Source of the DNA: Rhodothermia bacterium
GTDB taxonomy: Bacteria > Bacteroidota > Rhodothermia > Rhodothermales > UBA2364
Reading direction: 5' to 3'
Length of the DNA stretch: 57,621 bases
Assembly (NCBI GenBank): GCA_017303715.1
Contig: JAFLBZ010000029.1
Span: forward strand, 1 to 57,621
Positions 26,402-35,146 of the stretch are shown piece by piece. Position 1 is the stretch's first letter. Every line of letters begins with the position of its first letter. A program made the position numbers and the translations under genes. Below the pieces are notes generated by a model. That model did not search any database, was not told the origin of the DNA, and worked only from the letters and a program-made list of their open reading frames with translations.

Positions 26402-26464
26402 ATTAACGCCGTCTTTTAGGGTGGAGAAGCGAGCGCACAAACCCGAAAAGGCTTTAGCCCTGAA
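26402..26464 (+). repeat. 63-nt dispersed repeat, copy 2
   Basis: Same sequence as 26082-26144 apart from three C-to-T substitutions (GTCTTTTAGGGTGG in place of GTCCTTCAGGGCGG), 320 nt downstream in direct orientation. It lies ~100 nt past the 3' end of the minus-strand methyltransferase gene. Confidence 0.8.
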
Positions 26465-26566
26465 TGCTCACCCCGCGTGTATGCTGCTCATTGGAAACAG
26501 ATTTCGATTATAATGCCAAGGTCATGTAAAAAGCATTATCGCTTATTTTTTCTGTAGAACGGTTTA

Positions 26567-29389
26567 TTACACCCCTCCCACGACATCTTCTAATAAAGGA
26601 ACCATGTCAATGGGCGGTAATTTGTCGGTAAGGCGAATCGTTTCCAAGGCCATATTTATGATCTGCCCCAACGTCCGGAGGAAATTTTCGAAGTGGGATT
26701 GTTGGTCTTTAAGCGGTAGGTTGCGGTAGCCATCGGCAGAAATCCGCTCATTGAACGCCTCGATTGCCCAATAAATAGCGGATTGACGCCCGATTTTGAA
26801 TTGATAAGCGGCTTCGGGAATGGATTCTATGCGGAGGTTTTTGTTAACCGCCAAGGTTTTTCCGGAACGAATGCGCCGGACGGACTCTATTGGCTCGAAG
26901 GAGCCATTGAGGTGGAGGCGGTGTGGTTGGATGTTCTTATAAAACTGATGTAATCCGGCAAGTGTTTTCCCCAAATCCACCATGCCCCAAAAATCGGTCA
27001 GGAATGGAATCCTGGGCACATCCCATTGTAAATTCACCGCATAATGGCTTCTATATTCGGGATGAAAAAGGACGGCATACGCATAATGGAAGATGGCCCA
27101 TTTGTGGATGTCTGGGTCATGATAATATTCTTGGAAATAAAAAAGGGCTTCGTCGGTAATGTTTTCGATCTTGCCTCCTTCTTCGTCATAGATCAAAAAG
27201 GGCAATAGGAATTGGCCTTCTCCCCATGTACCGATCAGTTTACGGGTTTGCCAAGCGGTAAAAGGCTCATCTAATCCACTGCTGATCACCAAGGCGCGGT
27301 TGTCTGTCTCGGAGGCCACATCTGGAAAAGCGCGTAGAACATCATAGGCGTTTTGTTCCCCGATCCAGCAATATGCCTCGGCAAAAGGTTTCGGGAAATA
27401 GCGCCGCACGCCGTCATAATCCGAATTTGGCAAGAGGTGGTTGTGGACGGAAGTCCGAACTTGGTTGGAATCGGGTCCAGTGATTAAGGCACGCCGTTTG
27501 GCCGAAAGTGCCATGGTTCGTTGACGGAAGATGCTCACTTCTGTCCAGTTTTCGGAGATCAGCGGGACAAAGGTCTCATATTCTGGTCGGATGCCTTTAG
27601 AAGGCCAAACTTCTGGTGTGTGTGGTCGGATTTCCTCCCAATCTACGGAACGGAACGAGGATAATGCCTCAAGATAGCGAAGGGTAGCCCCTTGATCCCA
27701 ATGTTCTGGAGAGCCTTTGTAGTAGAGATAGGCGGATGTATCAGCGGGCTTGGTACGATCCATCACAAAAAATGCCATGCACATTTCTTCATTACCTTCC
27801 CAACCCATATCCCCAATTTCAAACACGTAAATCGCGGTGAACTCCTCCATTAACCGACGCCGCAGGGCCGCATAACGGCTCCGGTGGAAAAACGCAACGG
27901 GCATATAAAAGGCCATTACTCCTTGATCGTCCAATCGGTCGCTTGACCAACGCAAGGCCCGAACCCAGCCTTTAGCGTCCTCTTCTTGAAGGGCATAGGC
28001 TTGCTCAATTCGTCCCAATAAACCCTTGAGAGCGGCATGGCCTCGGATGTTTTCCTCTGGCTTGGGGTCACTTGGTGGGCTACCCAAAATAACGTGTATC
28101 GGACGCGAGCGTTGGAGTTGCGTGCGCTCAATATTTTCTGGATTAAACAAGGCCATCTGCCGACTCGTCCCCAAACCGAAGGTATCTACGAGGCACATGC
28201 CGGGGAAGGCAACGGCTTTTTGAGCAAGTGCTTGGTACTCTTGTTCAATATTTAGTGCGGCCAGATAATAGGGTAATAACCGCCTTTCATTGCCGTGTAG
28301 GTCTTCTGAAAACTTATATGCCAAAACGTCGGGCGAGAGATGGCGAATCAGTTGCACCATGTAGTTGCCAGCACGCATAAACGGGTTGAGTACCTGAACA
28401 CCGGGTGTGCTAAGCGAGTGTCCGAAATAGGCTTGCAACAACTCGTCGGTACATCTGACCATAAATGCCTGCAAGGTGTCTGGCGTTTCGGCCGGTTGTG
28501 GCACTTCATCGGTTCGTCCAGACAAGAAGTTCCGATACACACTTTCCAAAAAACCATGTCCCCATTTGCGCGGCAACGCCCGATAGGTTCCGGCAACGGC
28601 TTTATAGAAAGCGTCTAATGTTGTATTCCATTTTTCCCTTTGTAGGGCAAACGAAGGAATGAGTTGCAAAACTTCTTCCATTTCAAGCGCAACGGCATTG
28701 CGTTCGGCAAAGCGGTCGGTTTCAAAAAGGAGGTTAAAGAGTGGTGCGGATAAGAGGTGTTGCACGAGCAACTCATCTACATCTTTATAAGCAAATCCGG
28801 CATATAGGACTTCTTTGCAAATGTGTATCAACTGCTTATAGCGCAATACAAAAGCGTTGCTTTGGCTACGCTGTACCCGCATGATGGTGGCAAAATGTCG
28901 GGTGGCTTTTCGGATTTGTGGGGCAAAGGCCGTGACCAAATCGTCCCAACTTTCGGCCAATGGTGGGATTAATCCGAAAAATGCAACCACAATACTATGC
29001 AAGCCAGTGGTTTCACGTAGGTCTTCTTCTGCTATGATGTGGTTGTTTTGCACCAGAGTGGCCCGTTCTGGGCTGTGGAAGAGGGCATTCTGAACGTCAC
29101 CCTTGCGCATCACTTCGGCAACAGTATGGTGCATGTGGGACTCATTTTCGCAAACATACACCATCCCGATGGGCAAGCGGAAGGGGTTCAGCACCGCAAG
29201 GTGTTGGCGCGTATCTTCCATTCCTACCAACCAACTGTATCCCAATTCTCTACAACAACGCTCTAAAATCTGGCGAAATGCCGTTCTAAGCCCAGACAAA
29301 CGCTCCTCATCGGAAGACGTCTGCTTCTGGAGGCAAGCCAAATAATGACGTATGGGCTGGTGCGTCGGTTTTAGGGAAACTTCTGGCAT
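26567..29389 (-). CDS. Solitary type ISP-like DNA methyltransferase/specificity protein with degenerate catalytic motifs
   Basis: A 940-residue protein. Its layout follows the methyltransferase-plus-specificity half of type ISP restriction enzymes: helical N-terminus (1-300), methyltransferase-like region (~300-560), and a type ISP C-terminal specificity domain with HYAYAVLFHPEYRSHYAVNL, WDVPRIPF and LGKTLAGLHQFY. There is no Mrr-like nuclease or helicase part. The expected TP..VV.FMVR motif survives only as TPDTLQAFMVRCTDELLQAY. The SAM-binding DPxxGxGxFL is NPFMRAGNYM (335-344), and the catalytic NPPY is SPPS (437-440, in HVILGSPPSD). LHGNERRLLPYYLAALNIE (365-383) matches the family motif after the SAM site. 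Catalysis is therefore doubtful. It may bind DNA without methylating it, or be a decaying gene with an intact frame. It stands alone, next to REP-like repeats. Confidence 0.75.
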   Translation of the reverse strand: MPEVSLKPTHQPIRHYLACLQKQTSSDEERLSGLRTAFRQILERCCRELGYSWLVGMEDTRQHLAVLNPFRLPIGMVYVCENESHMHHTVAEVMRKGDVQNALFHSPERATLVQNNHIIAEEDLRETTGLHSIVVAFFGLIPPLAESWDDLVTAFAPQIRKATRHFATIMRVQRSQSNAFVLRYKQLIHICKEVLYAGFAYKDVDELLVQHLLSAPLFNLLFETDRFAERNAVALEMEEVLQLIPSFALQREKWNTTLDAFYKAVAGTYRALPRKWGHGFLESVYRNFLSGRTDEVPQPAETPDTLQAFMVRCTDELLQAYFGHSLSTPGVQVLNPFMRAGNYMVQLIRHLSPDVLAYKFSEDLHGNERRLLPYYLAALNIEQEYQALAQKAVAFPGMCLVDTFGLGTSRQMALFNPENIERTQLQRSRPIHVILGSPPSDPKPEENIRGHAALKGLLGRIEQAYALQEEDAKGWVRALRWSSDRLDDQGVMAFYMPVAFFHRSRYAALRRRLMEEFTAIYVFEIGDMGWEGNEEMCMAFFVMDRTKPADTSAYLYYKGSPEHWDQGATLRYLEALSSFRSVDWEEIRPHTPEVWPSKGIRPEYETFVPLISENWTEVSIFRQRTMALSAKRRALITGPDSNQVRTSVHNHLLPNSDYDGVRRYFPKPFAEAYCWIGEQNAYDVLRAFPDVASETDNRALVISSGLDEPFTAWQTRKLIGTWGEGQFLLPFLIYDEEGGKIENITDEALFYFQEYYHDPDIHKWAIFHYAYAVLFHPEYRSHYAVNLQWDVPRIPFLTDFWGMVDLGKTLAGLHQFYKNIQPHRLHLNGSFEPIESVRRIRSGKTLAVNKNLRIESIPEAAYQFKIGRQSAIYWAIEAFNERISADGYRNLPLKDQQSHFENFLRTLGQIINMALETIRLTDKLPPIDMVPLLEDVVGGV

Positions 29390-29482
29390 CAGAGGTTGGG
29401 GAAATCATCGGTTTAAGGGAAAGCAAGCTAAGTTTTTTTTACCCGTTTTATTGATGAATTTCGACGACCTTGCGTTGTATCC

Positions 29483-30088
29483 TTAGCCTAAATCCGGTGG
29501 GTTTTCTGGCTTTAAACCTTTCAATAACAGCGGGATCAATGCCTCTAATTCCGTCCAATTTTCTTCGTCTTGGAGATGGAAATTCATAAAGTAGCGATGG
29601 TGTTTGCTCATGAGTGATAAATAAATTATCCCAGCAATCATAAGGGTAACGGCGTTGTTAAGCGTAGCTTTATCTACTATATCGGTTGGCGCGTGTTCAA
29701 AAGAAGAAATTAGGCGGCTATTGGCATACTTGAAGAGTGGGCGGGTAGCATCGGTATGGGCTTGATTCACCTGCGAGCGGAGGATTTCTTGGGTTCCGGG
29801 CTTGGCCCTAAGTTCTTTGGCATAAGCCGCTATTTTGTCTGCAACTTGTTCTAAGGAGAGAAGCCCATTCGGATGGTCTAAATACCGGAAAAAGTCGCCC
29901 TCTTCGGCATAACGCAAGAACAGTCCCTTTAAGCCATCAAAGTAGCGATAGACTAAATTTTTGTCAACACCAGCTTGTTTGGCCAAGGCATTAATACCCA
30001 ACTTTGCGAATCCTTCAGTTTCTAACATCTCGGTAAATGCTCGGTAAATGCGTTCTTCGGTTTCGTTTCTGTTCCTCATATGGGCCAT
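29483..30088 (-). CDS. TetR/AcrR-family transcriptional regulator
   Basis: A 201-residue protein. The N-terminal HTH is typical TetR: ERIYRAFTEMLETEGFAKLG, then INALAKQAGVDKNLVYRYFD, GLKGLFLRYAEEGDF. The C-terminal ligand domain is variable and not assignable. The start could be Met1 (30088) or Met4 (30079). It is divergent from the acyl-CoA dehydrogenase/ETF operon across 220 nt that contain a perfect inverted repeat, so it probably represses that operon in response to an acyl-CoA or fatty acid, as FadR/PsrA-like TetR proteins do (inference from position). Confidence 0.9.
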   Translation of the reverse strand: MAHMRNRNETEERIYRAFTEMLETEGFAKLGINALAKQAGVDKNLVYRYFDGLKGLFLRYAEEGDFFRYLDHPNGLLSLEQVADKIAAYAKELRAKPGTQEILRSQVNQAHTDATRPLFKYANSRLISSFEHAPTDIVDKATLNNAVTLMIAGIIYLSLMSKHHRYFMNFHLQDEENWTELEALIPLLLKGLKPENPPDLG

Positions 30089-30092
30089 GGTC

Positions 30093-30123
30093 TTTGTGGG
30101 TGATTAGATAATTTGTGGGTGAT
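30093..30123. repeat. Pair of 12-nt direct repeats upstream of the tetR start
   Basis: TTTGTGGGTGAT occurs at 30093-30104 and 30112-30123, 19 nt apart start to start (about two helical turns), immediately before the tetR start codon on the minus strand. A cooperative binding site for the regulator is one reading. Confidence 0.35.
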
Positions 30124-30196
30124 CAACTAAGGTATTTACAAAATCGTGGGGCTACGGCATCAAAACCCAAAATGGCTTTCATTAAATTTCTTCTAA

Positions 30197-30209
30197 TTAA
30201 CACTGTTAA
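30197..30209. promoter_or_regulatory. Candidate TetR-family operator
   Basis: TTAAC-ACT-GTTAA is a perfect inverted repeat midway between the divergent tetR and acyl-CoA dehydrogenase genes, the usual place for a TetR operator. Confidence 0.4.
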
Positions 30210-30308
30210 GTTGGCTTTAGTGGGAGCGCTTTTTATATTGTCACCACCCAGCGACACTGCATAAGGTAAAACCATTCCCGCACATTTGCAACCATTCCCA
30301 AAAATCCT

Positions 30309-31469
30309 ATGAAATCCCCTTACTTCACCGAAGAACACGAGATGTTCAGAAGCACGATCCAAGATTTTTTGACCAAAGAAGCCATCCCACACTTCAAGAA
30401 ATGGGAGGAAGCCGGCCAAATAGACCGCGAGATTTTCCAGAAAATGGGCGAAATGGGCTTTTTCGGCCTTGATGCGCCCGAAGAATACGGCGGCTTAGGC
30501 ACGGATTTTATGTACACGGCCATCTTCTTGCACGAATTGGGACGGGCAGGCAATACGGGTTTTGCGACAGCCGTAACCACCCATGCGTATTTGGCGATGA
30601 ACTACCTGATCAAGGGTGCAGCGCCCCATCTGAAAGAAAAATATCTTGCACCAAGTGTTCGAGGAGAATTGTTGGGTGCACTTGCGATGACCGAGCCTTT
30701 TGCAGGGTCAGACCTAAAAGCCTTACGTTCTACGGCTGTTTTGGAAGGCGACCACTATATCGTGAACGGCTCGAAAACATTCATCACCAATGGCCATTAT
30801 TGTGACTATTTTGTGACGGCAGTGAAAATGGAAAAAGGCATTTCTATGTTGGTCATAGACCGCAATACGCCGGGTGTGACAACCTCTAAGCTGCAAAAAA
30901 TCGGGATGTTGTCTTCCGATACCGCCGAGATTGCGTTCGACAACGTTCGGGTTCCGGTAGAAAACCTCTTGGGCGAAGAAGGTAAAGGCTTTTATTATAT
31001 GATGGAAAGTCTCCAAACGGAGCGCCTAACGCTCTCCCATTGCAATATGGGGCTTATGGAGCGTGCGATAGACCTTACCTTGCAGTATATGAACGAGCGC
31101 CAAGCCTTCGGACAGTCCATTAACAAATTTCAGGCATTGCGCCACCGCATGGCCGATATAGCCTCGGAGGTGGAGGCATACAAGCAGTTTATCAACCATA
31201 CTTCTTGGCTTTTTGGTCATGGGGAACAAGTGGTAAAAGAGTGTTCTATGCTTAAATTACGCACGTCGGAGTTGTTGAAAAAGGTGGTGGATGAGTGTCT
31301 TCAGATGTTTGGTGGCTACGGTTTTATGGAAGAATATGAAATCGCAAGGATGTACAGAGATGTTCGGGTGATTCCTATCTATGCCGGAACGTCCGAAATC
31401 ATGCGCGAGATTATTGCTAAGATCATCATAGATGGTCATCAGTATAAGTCAGCATATAAAGGGGCTTGA
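30309..31469 (+). CDS. Acyl-CoA dehydrogenase
   Basis: A 386-residue FAD enzyme that oxidises acyl-CoA to trans-2-enoyl-CoA and passes electrons to ETF. Family signatures: GALAMTEPFAGSDLKALRS (FAD site), the middle beta domain DNVRVPVENLLGEEGKGF, and C-terminal QMFGGYGFMEEYEIARMYRD then PIYAGTSEIMREI. The usual Glu of IYEG is Ala here, while Glu238 in LQTERLTLS occupies the catalytic position used by isovaleryl- and long-chain acyl-CoA dehydrogenases. This argues for the LCAD/IVD type and against loss of activity. It is the first gene of an operon with a thioesterase, EtfBA and a membrane iron-sulfur oxidoreductase, divergent from tetR. Confidence 0.95.
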   Translation: MKSPYFTEEHEMFRSTIQDFLTKEAIPHFKKWEEAGQIDREIFQKMGEMGFFGLDAPEEYGGLGTDFMYTAIFLHELGRAGNTGFATAVTTHAYLAMNYLIKGAAPHLKEKYLAPSVRGELLGALAMTEPFAGSDLKALRSTAVLEGDHYIVNGSKTFITNGHYCDYFVTAVKMEKGISMLVIDRNTPGVTTSKLQKIGMLSSDTAEIAFDNVRVPVENLLGEEGKGFYYMMESLQTERLTLSHCNMGLMERAIDLTLQYMNERQAFGQSINKFQALRHRMADIASEVEAYKQFINHTSWLFGHGEQVVKECSMLKLRTSELLKKVVDECLQMFGGYGFMEEYEIARMYRDVRVIPIYAGTSEIMREIIAKIIIDGHQYKSAYKGA

Positions 31470-31504
31470 TTAATCTAAAACCATTAAATATAAGCGTTTA
31501 TTAC

Positions 31505-31981
31505 ATGTCGGTAGCAGAAGCATTAAACCGAGATTATCCGGTTGTTTATGAGCAAAAGGTTTTATGGCAACATGTTGATGCGGCGAGGCATGTAAACAAT
31601 GTGACGTATGTACAGTGGTTCGAGGATGCGCGGGTATATTATTTTGAGAAATTAGGACTTGCGGCTCTTCCGGGCGAGTCGGACGATCCCGTAGGGATTA
31701 TTCTGGCTTGGCAGGCATGTAAATACACCGCGCCACTCTTCTATTTGGACACGGCGCTCATCGGTATTCGGATTACCAAGATCGAAACAGACCGTTTTTG
31801 GATGGAATGTAAGATGGTGAGCCGCGAAAGGAGCCAAGTGGTGGCCATTGCCGAGAGCAAAATTGTGGCTTATGATTATGCCAAACACCGTAAATCCAAC
31901 CTCCAACTTGACTGGGTGCGCCGTATTCAGGAACTCGAAGGGCCAGAAAAGGACTTGATTGCCGCGCCTGAAACTGTTTAA
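31505..31981 (+). CDS. Acyl-CoA thioesterase, hot-dog fold (4HBT)
   Basis: A 158-residue protein starting MSVAEALNRDYPVVYEQKVL; this Met is preferred over the in-frame start at 31466. The 4HBT signature is VDAARHVNNVTYVQWFEDAR, with the catalytic Asp position and the HVNN motif typical of YbgC/FadM-like thioesterases. It probably hydrolyses acyl-CoA intermediates to free CoA and sits in the beta-oxidation operon 35 nt after the dehydrogenase. Chain-length preference cannot be told. Confidence 0.9.
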   Translation: MSVAEALNRDYPVVYEQKVLWQHVDAARHVNNVTYVQWFEDARVYYFEKLGLAALPGESDDPVGIILAWQACKYTAPLFYLDTALIGIRITKIETDRFWMECKMVSRERSQVVAIAESKIVAYDYAKHRKSNLQLDWVRRIQELEGPEKDLIAAPETV

Positions 31982-32021
31982 CAAACCGATAATTTCTTAA
32001 GACATAAGACGATAAAATGGC

Positions 32022-32762
32022 ATGAAACGACTTGTTTGCATCAGTAAAACCCCCGATACCACAGCCCAGATCAGTTTCTCGGCTGATGGCAAAACGTTTA
32101 ACAGCGCAGGGGTACAATATATCCTAAATCCTTACGACGAATGGTATGCCTTGGTTCGTGCGGTTGAACTCAAAGAAAAACAGGGCGGAACCGTAACCGT
32201 CTTGAATGTGGGATTGGCCGAGAACGATCAGATTATCCGAAAAGCCCTTGCGATTGGCGGCGATGATGCCATTCGGGTGAATGTAGATCCCCAAAGTGCT
32301 CTTTTTACCGCAAAGCAAATTGCGGAAGTGGCCCAAAGTGGTGACTATGAGGTGGTTTTTTGTGGTAAAGAAACCATTGATTATAATGCCTCGGAAGTGG
32401 GCGCGATGGTTGCGGAGTTTTTAGATGTGCCCTTTATTTCATATGCCACCCATTTGGACATGGACGGCCAAACGGCCACTATTACCCGCGACATCGAGGG
32501 TGGAAGCGAGGTCGTAGAAGTGACGGCTCCCTTCGTGGTAAGCGCCGCTAAGGGCATGGCCGAGCAACGTATCCCGAATATGCGCGGCATTATGATGGCC
32601 AAAAACAAGCCCTTGAAGGTGGTCTCGCCAGTTCCATTCGAGGATCCTGTTCAGGTGGTTCAGTTCAGTTTGCCGCCCGCTAAACAAGGCGTGAAAATGG
32701 TTTCACCGGAAGATATGGACGAGTTGGTTCGGTTGCTCCACGAAGAAGCCAAAGTCATTTAA
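32022..32762 (+). CDS. etfB: Electron transfer flavoprotein subunit beta
   Basis: A 246-residue EtfB: MKRLVCISKTPDTTAQISF, the AMP/adenylate-binding fold (GDDAIRVNV, VVFCGKETIDYNASEVGAMV) and the C-terminal recognition loop RIPNMRGIMMAKNKPLKVV. With EtfA it forms the soluble heterodimer that carries two-electron equivalents from acyl-CoA dehydrogenase to the membrane oxidoreductase. etfA follows 28 nt later. Confidence 0.97.
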   Translation: MKRLVCISKTPDTTAQISFSADGKTFNSAGVQYILNPYDEWYALVRAVELKEKQGGTVTVLNVGLAENDQIIRKALAIGGDDAIRVNVDPQSALFTAKQIAEVAQSGDYEVVFCGKETIDYNASEVGAMVAEFLDVPFISYATHLDMDGQTATITRDIEGGSEVVEVTAPFVVSAAKGMAEQRIPNMRGIMMAKNKPLKVVSPVPFEDPVQVVQFSLPPAKQGVKMVSPEDMDELVRLLHEEAKVI

Positions 32763-32790
32763 CCCCAAACGCAATAAATTTTCTACGATC

Positions 32791-33750
32791 ATGGTGCTTG
32801 TATATGCAGAAAGCCCAAATGGGCAGTTTAAAAAAGCGGCTTTTGAGGCCGTGGCTTATGGTCATCTCACGGCTCAAGCCATGGGAACCACTTGTGTTGC
32901 GTTGGTATTGGGCAAGGCAGACGATGCCGGACAGTTGGGGCGGTATGGCGCTACCCGTGTTTATCATGTACAACACGACCACCTTACGAACTTCGATAGC
33001 CAAGTGTATGCCTCGGTTATTGCCTCAGCGGGGCAGAAATTGGGGGTACAAGTGGTGGTGGTAAGCCATTCTTCTACCGGAAAATCGTTGCTCGGTCGCT
33101 TGGCCGTTAAACTCAATGCCGGATCGGTAGCGGGTGTAAAATCGGTTCCAACTACCGAAGGTGGATTTTTGGTTCAGAAAGGGGTTTTTTCGGGTAAAGC
33201 AACCGCAACTTACGCGATTTCTTCCGCCGCCAAGGTCTTGTCGGTGATGGGCAATAGTCTTCCTGCAACGGTTGTGGGAGATGTGGTCTCGGTGGAGGTA
33301 TTGGACGTCGTGGTTCCCGCACCGAGGGTTCAGGTAAAGGAAGTCAAGACGGTATCCAGTGGAAAAGCGCCATTGCCAGAGGCCGAACTGGTGGTCTCGG
33401 CGGGGCGGGGGCTTAAAGGGCCGGAAAACTGGGGCATTGTAGAGGACTTGGCAGATGCTTTAGGGGCAACCACGGCTTGCTCGCGTCCGGTGGCCGATAT
33501 TGGCTGGCGTCCGCACCACGAGCACGTTGGCCAAACGGGTGTGGCCATCCGTCCGAACCTCTATATTGCGGCGGGCATTTCGGGTGCGATTCAGCACTTG
33601 GCGGGGGTAAATTCCAGTAAGGTGATTGTGGTCATCAACAAAGACCCGGAGGCGCCGTTCTTCAAAGCAGCAGATTATGGCGTAGTGGGCGATGCCTTCG
33701 AGGTGCTTCCGCGTCTTACCGATGCCGTTAAACGTTTTAAAAACAGCTAA
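32791..33750 (+). CDS. etfA: Electron transfer flavoprotein subunit alpha
   Basis: A 319-residue EtfA. The C-terminal FAD domain is clear: ELVVSAGRGLKGPENWGIV, ACSRPVADIGWRPHHEHVGQ, PNLYIAAGISGAIQHLAG, and the INKDPEAPFFKAADYGVVGD tail. The N-terminal half matches the ETF alpha/beta domain. The stop codon lies 12 nt before the ATG of the membrane oxidoreductase gene, so translation is likely coupled. Confidence 0.97.
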   Translation: MVLVYAESPNGQFKKAAFEAVAYGHLTAQAMGTTCVALVLGKADDAGQLGRYGATRVYHVQHDHLTNFDSQVYASVIASAGQKLGVQVVVVSHSSTGKSLLGRLAVKLNAGSVAGVKSVPTTEGGFLVQKGVFSGKATATYAISSAAKVLSVMGNSLPATVVGDVVSVEVLDVVVPAPRVQVKEVKTVSSGKAPLPEAELVVSAGRGLKGPENWGIVEDLADALGATTACSRPVADIGWRPHHEHVGQTGVAIRPNLYIAAGISGAIQHLAGVNSSKVIVVINKDPEAPFFKAADYGVVGDAFEVLPRLTDAVKRFKNS

Positions 33751-33762
33751 TTGCCGATCATA

Positions 33763-35118
33763 ATGTTGCAATCCCTGCTTTTTCTGTTGGTGGTGGCGGT
33801 GGCCGGATTTTTCGCCTTCCGCTCCTTTCGCCGCATTTACCGAAACATCCATTTCGGTAAACCGGAGGCCATTAACGAAGATGCCGCACAGCGCCGGAAA
33901 AATGTGCTGTTGGTGGCTTTTGGACAAAAGAAAATGTTTAAGCAGTGGTTGCCGGCTGTCCTACACCTCTTTATTTATGTGGCCTTTGTCATCACACAAA
34001 TTGAATTGCTGGAGATTTTTATTGATGGTCTGACAGGGAATCACCGGATTTTTGCACCGTACTTGGGTGGATTTTATACCTTCGTCATTGGCTTTATAGA
34101 GGTGCTATCGGTGCTCGCATTTGTGGCAACGGTTACATTTTTGGCACGCCGTAATTTACTCAAGATCCCTCGATTCACCAAGCCGGAATTGGAAGGTTGG
34201 CCCCGATTGGATGCAAATCTGATCTTGTTTGGGGAAATTATCCTGATTACGGGAATTTTTTGTATGAATGGGGCTGATGTGGTCTTGCAGAAAATCCGCC
34301 CAGAGCATTACCCTGATACTGGATTTTTGGCCATTAGCGGCTGGTTGGGGCCTCTGCTCTTTGGTGGTCTCTCGGAGGGGGCTTTGGTGGGGGTAGAGCG
34401 CTTTGGTTGGTGGTTACATCTCCTTACCGTGTTGGCTTTTTTGAACTATTTGCCATACTCCAAGCACTTGCACATTATGCTGGCTTTCCCCAATGTCTAT
34501 TTTTCATGCCTCAAACCTCGTGGTGAGATGGACAATATGCCGGTGATTATGAATGAAGTAAAAGGCATGATGGGGCTTGTGCAGGAAACCGAAAACACAT
34601 CGGAAGGCGGTGATGTGCCTGAATTTGGCGCAAAAGACGTGTTTGACCTGAGTTGGAAAACCGTTTTGGATGCCTATACCTGTACCGAATGTGGCCGCTG
34701 TACCGAGGCATGTCCGGCGAATATCACCGGAAAGAAGTTGTCTCCACGTAAAATCATGATGGATATCCGCGACCGCGCCGAAGAAATCGGAAGGAACATT
34801 GATACCAACAACACCAAACTGATCTCGCCCGAAAAAGGGGGAGAGGTGTTAACGGCAGAAAATTATGCCGATGGGAAAAGCCTGTTCGACTACATTAGCC
34901 GTGAGGAAATCCATGCCTGCACCACTTGCAATGCCTGTGTAGAAGCCTGTCCGGTGCTGATTAATCCCGTTGTTCCGATTTTGGAACTCCGGCGATACGA
35001 AATTCTAACCGAGGCTACAGGCCCACAAGAGTGGGTTCCGATGTTTACCAGTGTCGAAAACAGTGGAGCCGTTTGGCAAATGCCCGTTTCCCGCGATGCT
35101 TGGACGCAAGAAGCTTAA
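33763..35118 (+). CDS. Membrane 4Fe-4S oxidoreductase, NarI/HdrC-like half of an ETF:quinone oxidoreductase
   Basis: A 451-residue protein; start at ATG 33763 (a TTG at 33751 is also in frame, directly after the etfA stop). Residues ~1-270 hold about five or six membrane helices (LFLLVVAVAGFFAFRSFRR; VLHLFIYVAFVITQIELLEI; WWLHLLTVLAFLNYLPYSKH) with His residues placed like NarI-type haem b ligands. Two ferredoxin-like clusters follow: CTECGRCTEACP and CTTCNACVEACP. This is the domain order of the N-terminal part of the ETF:menaquinone oxidoreductases (EMO/EtfD type) known from bacteria lacking classical ETF-QO. The CCG domain that normally completes it is encoded by the next gene, so the enzyme is split. 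Confidence 0.92.
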   Translation: MLQSLLFLLVVAVAGFFAFRSFRRIYRNIHFGKPEAINEDAAQRRKNVLLVAFGQKKMFKQWLPAVLHLFIYVAFVITQIELLEIFIDGLTGNHRIFAPYLGGFYTFVIGFIEVLSVLAFVATVTFLARRNLLKIPRFTKPELEGWPRLDANLILFGEIILITGIFCMNGADVVLQKIRPEHYPDTGFLAISGWLGPLLFGGLSEGALVGVERFGWWLHLLTVLAFLNYLPYSKHLHIMLAFPNVYFSCLKPRGEMDNMPVIMNEVKGMMGLVQETENTSEGGDVPEFGAKDVFDLSWKTVLDAYTCTECGRCTEACPANITGKKLSPRKIMMDIRDRAEEIGRNIDTNNTKLISPEKGGEVLTAENYADGKSLFDYISREEIHACTTCNACVEACPVLINPVVPILELRRYEILTEATGPQEWVPMFTSVENSGAVWQMPVSRDAWTQEA

Positions 35119-35146
35119 TTCATCCTCCGGCCTAAAAAATACAACC

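Larger units (their letters stand above)
25608..26566. other. 959-nt non-coding region with palindromic repeats
   Basis: The left part (25608-26040) is AT-rich and shows nothing specific. The right part holds a cluster of repeated and palindromic sequence (26082-26464) described separately. Open frames across the repeats are incidental: they run through the repeats in several frames on both strands and encode low-complexity, Trp/His/Arg-rich peptides with no family features. Confidence 0.6.

Noticed and set aside
26154-26513. 119-codon plus-strand frame and overlapping minus-strand frames in the repeat region
   Set aside because: They run through the palindromic repeats in several frames and show no domain, signal or coding pattern.
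35051-35146. N-terminal extension of the CCG-domain protein
   Set aside because: It overlaps the end of the preceding gene and shows no conserved sequence; the domain begins just after ATG 35147.
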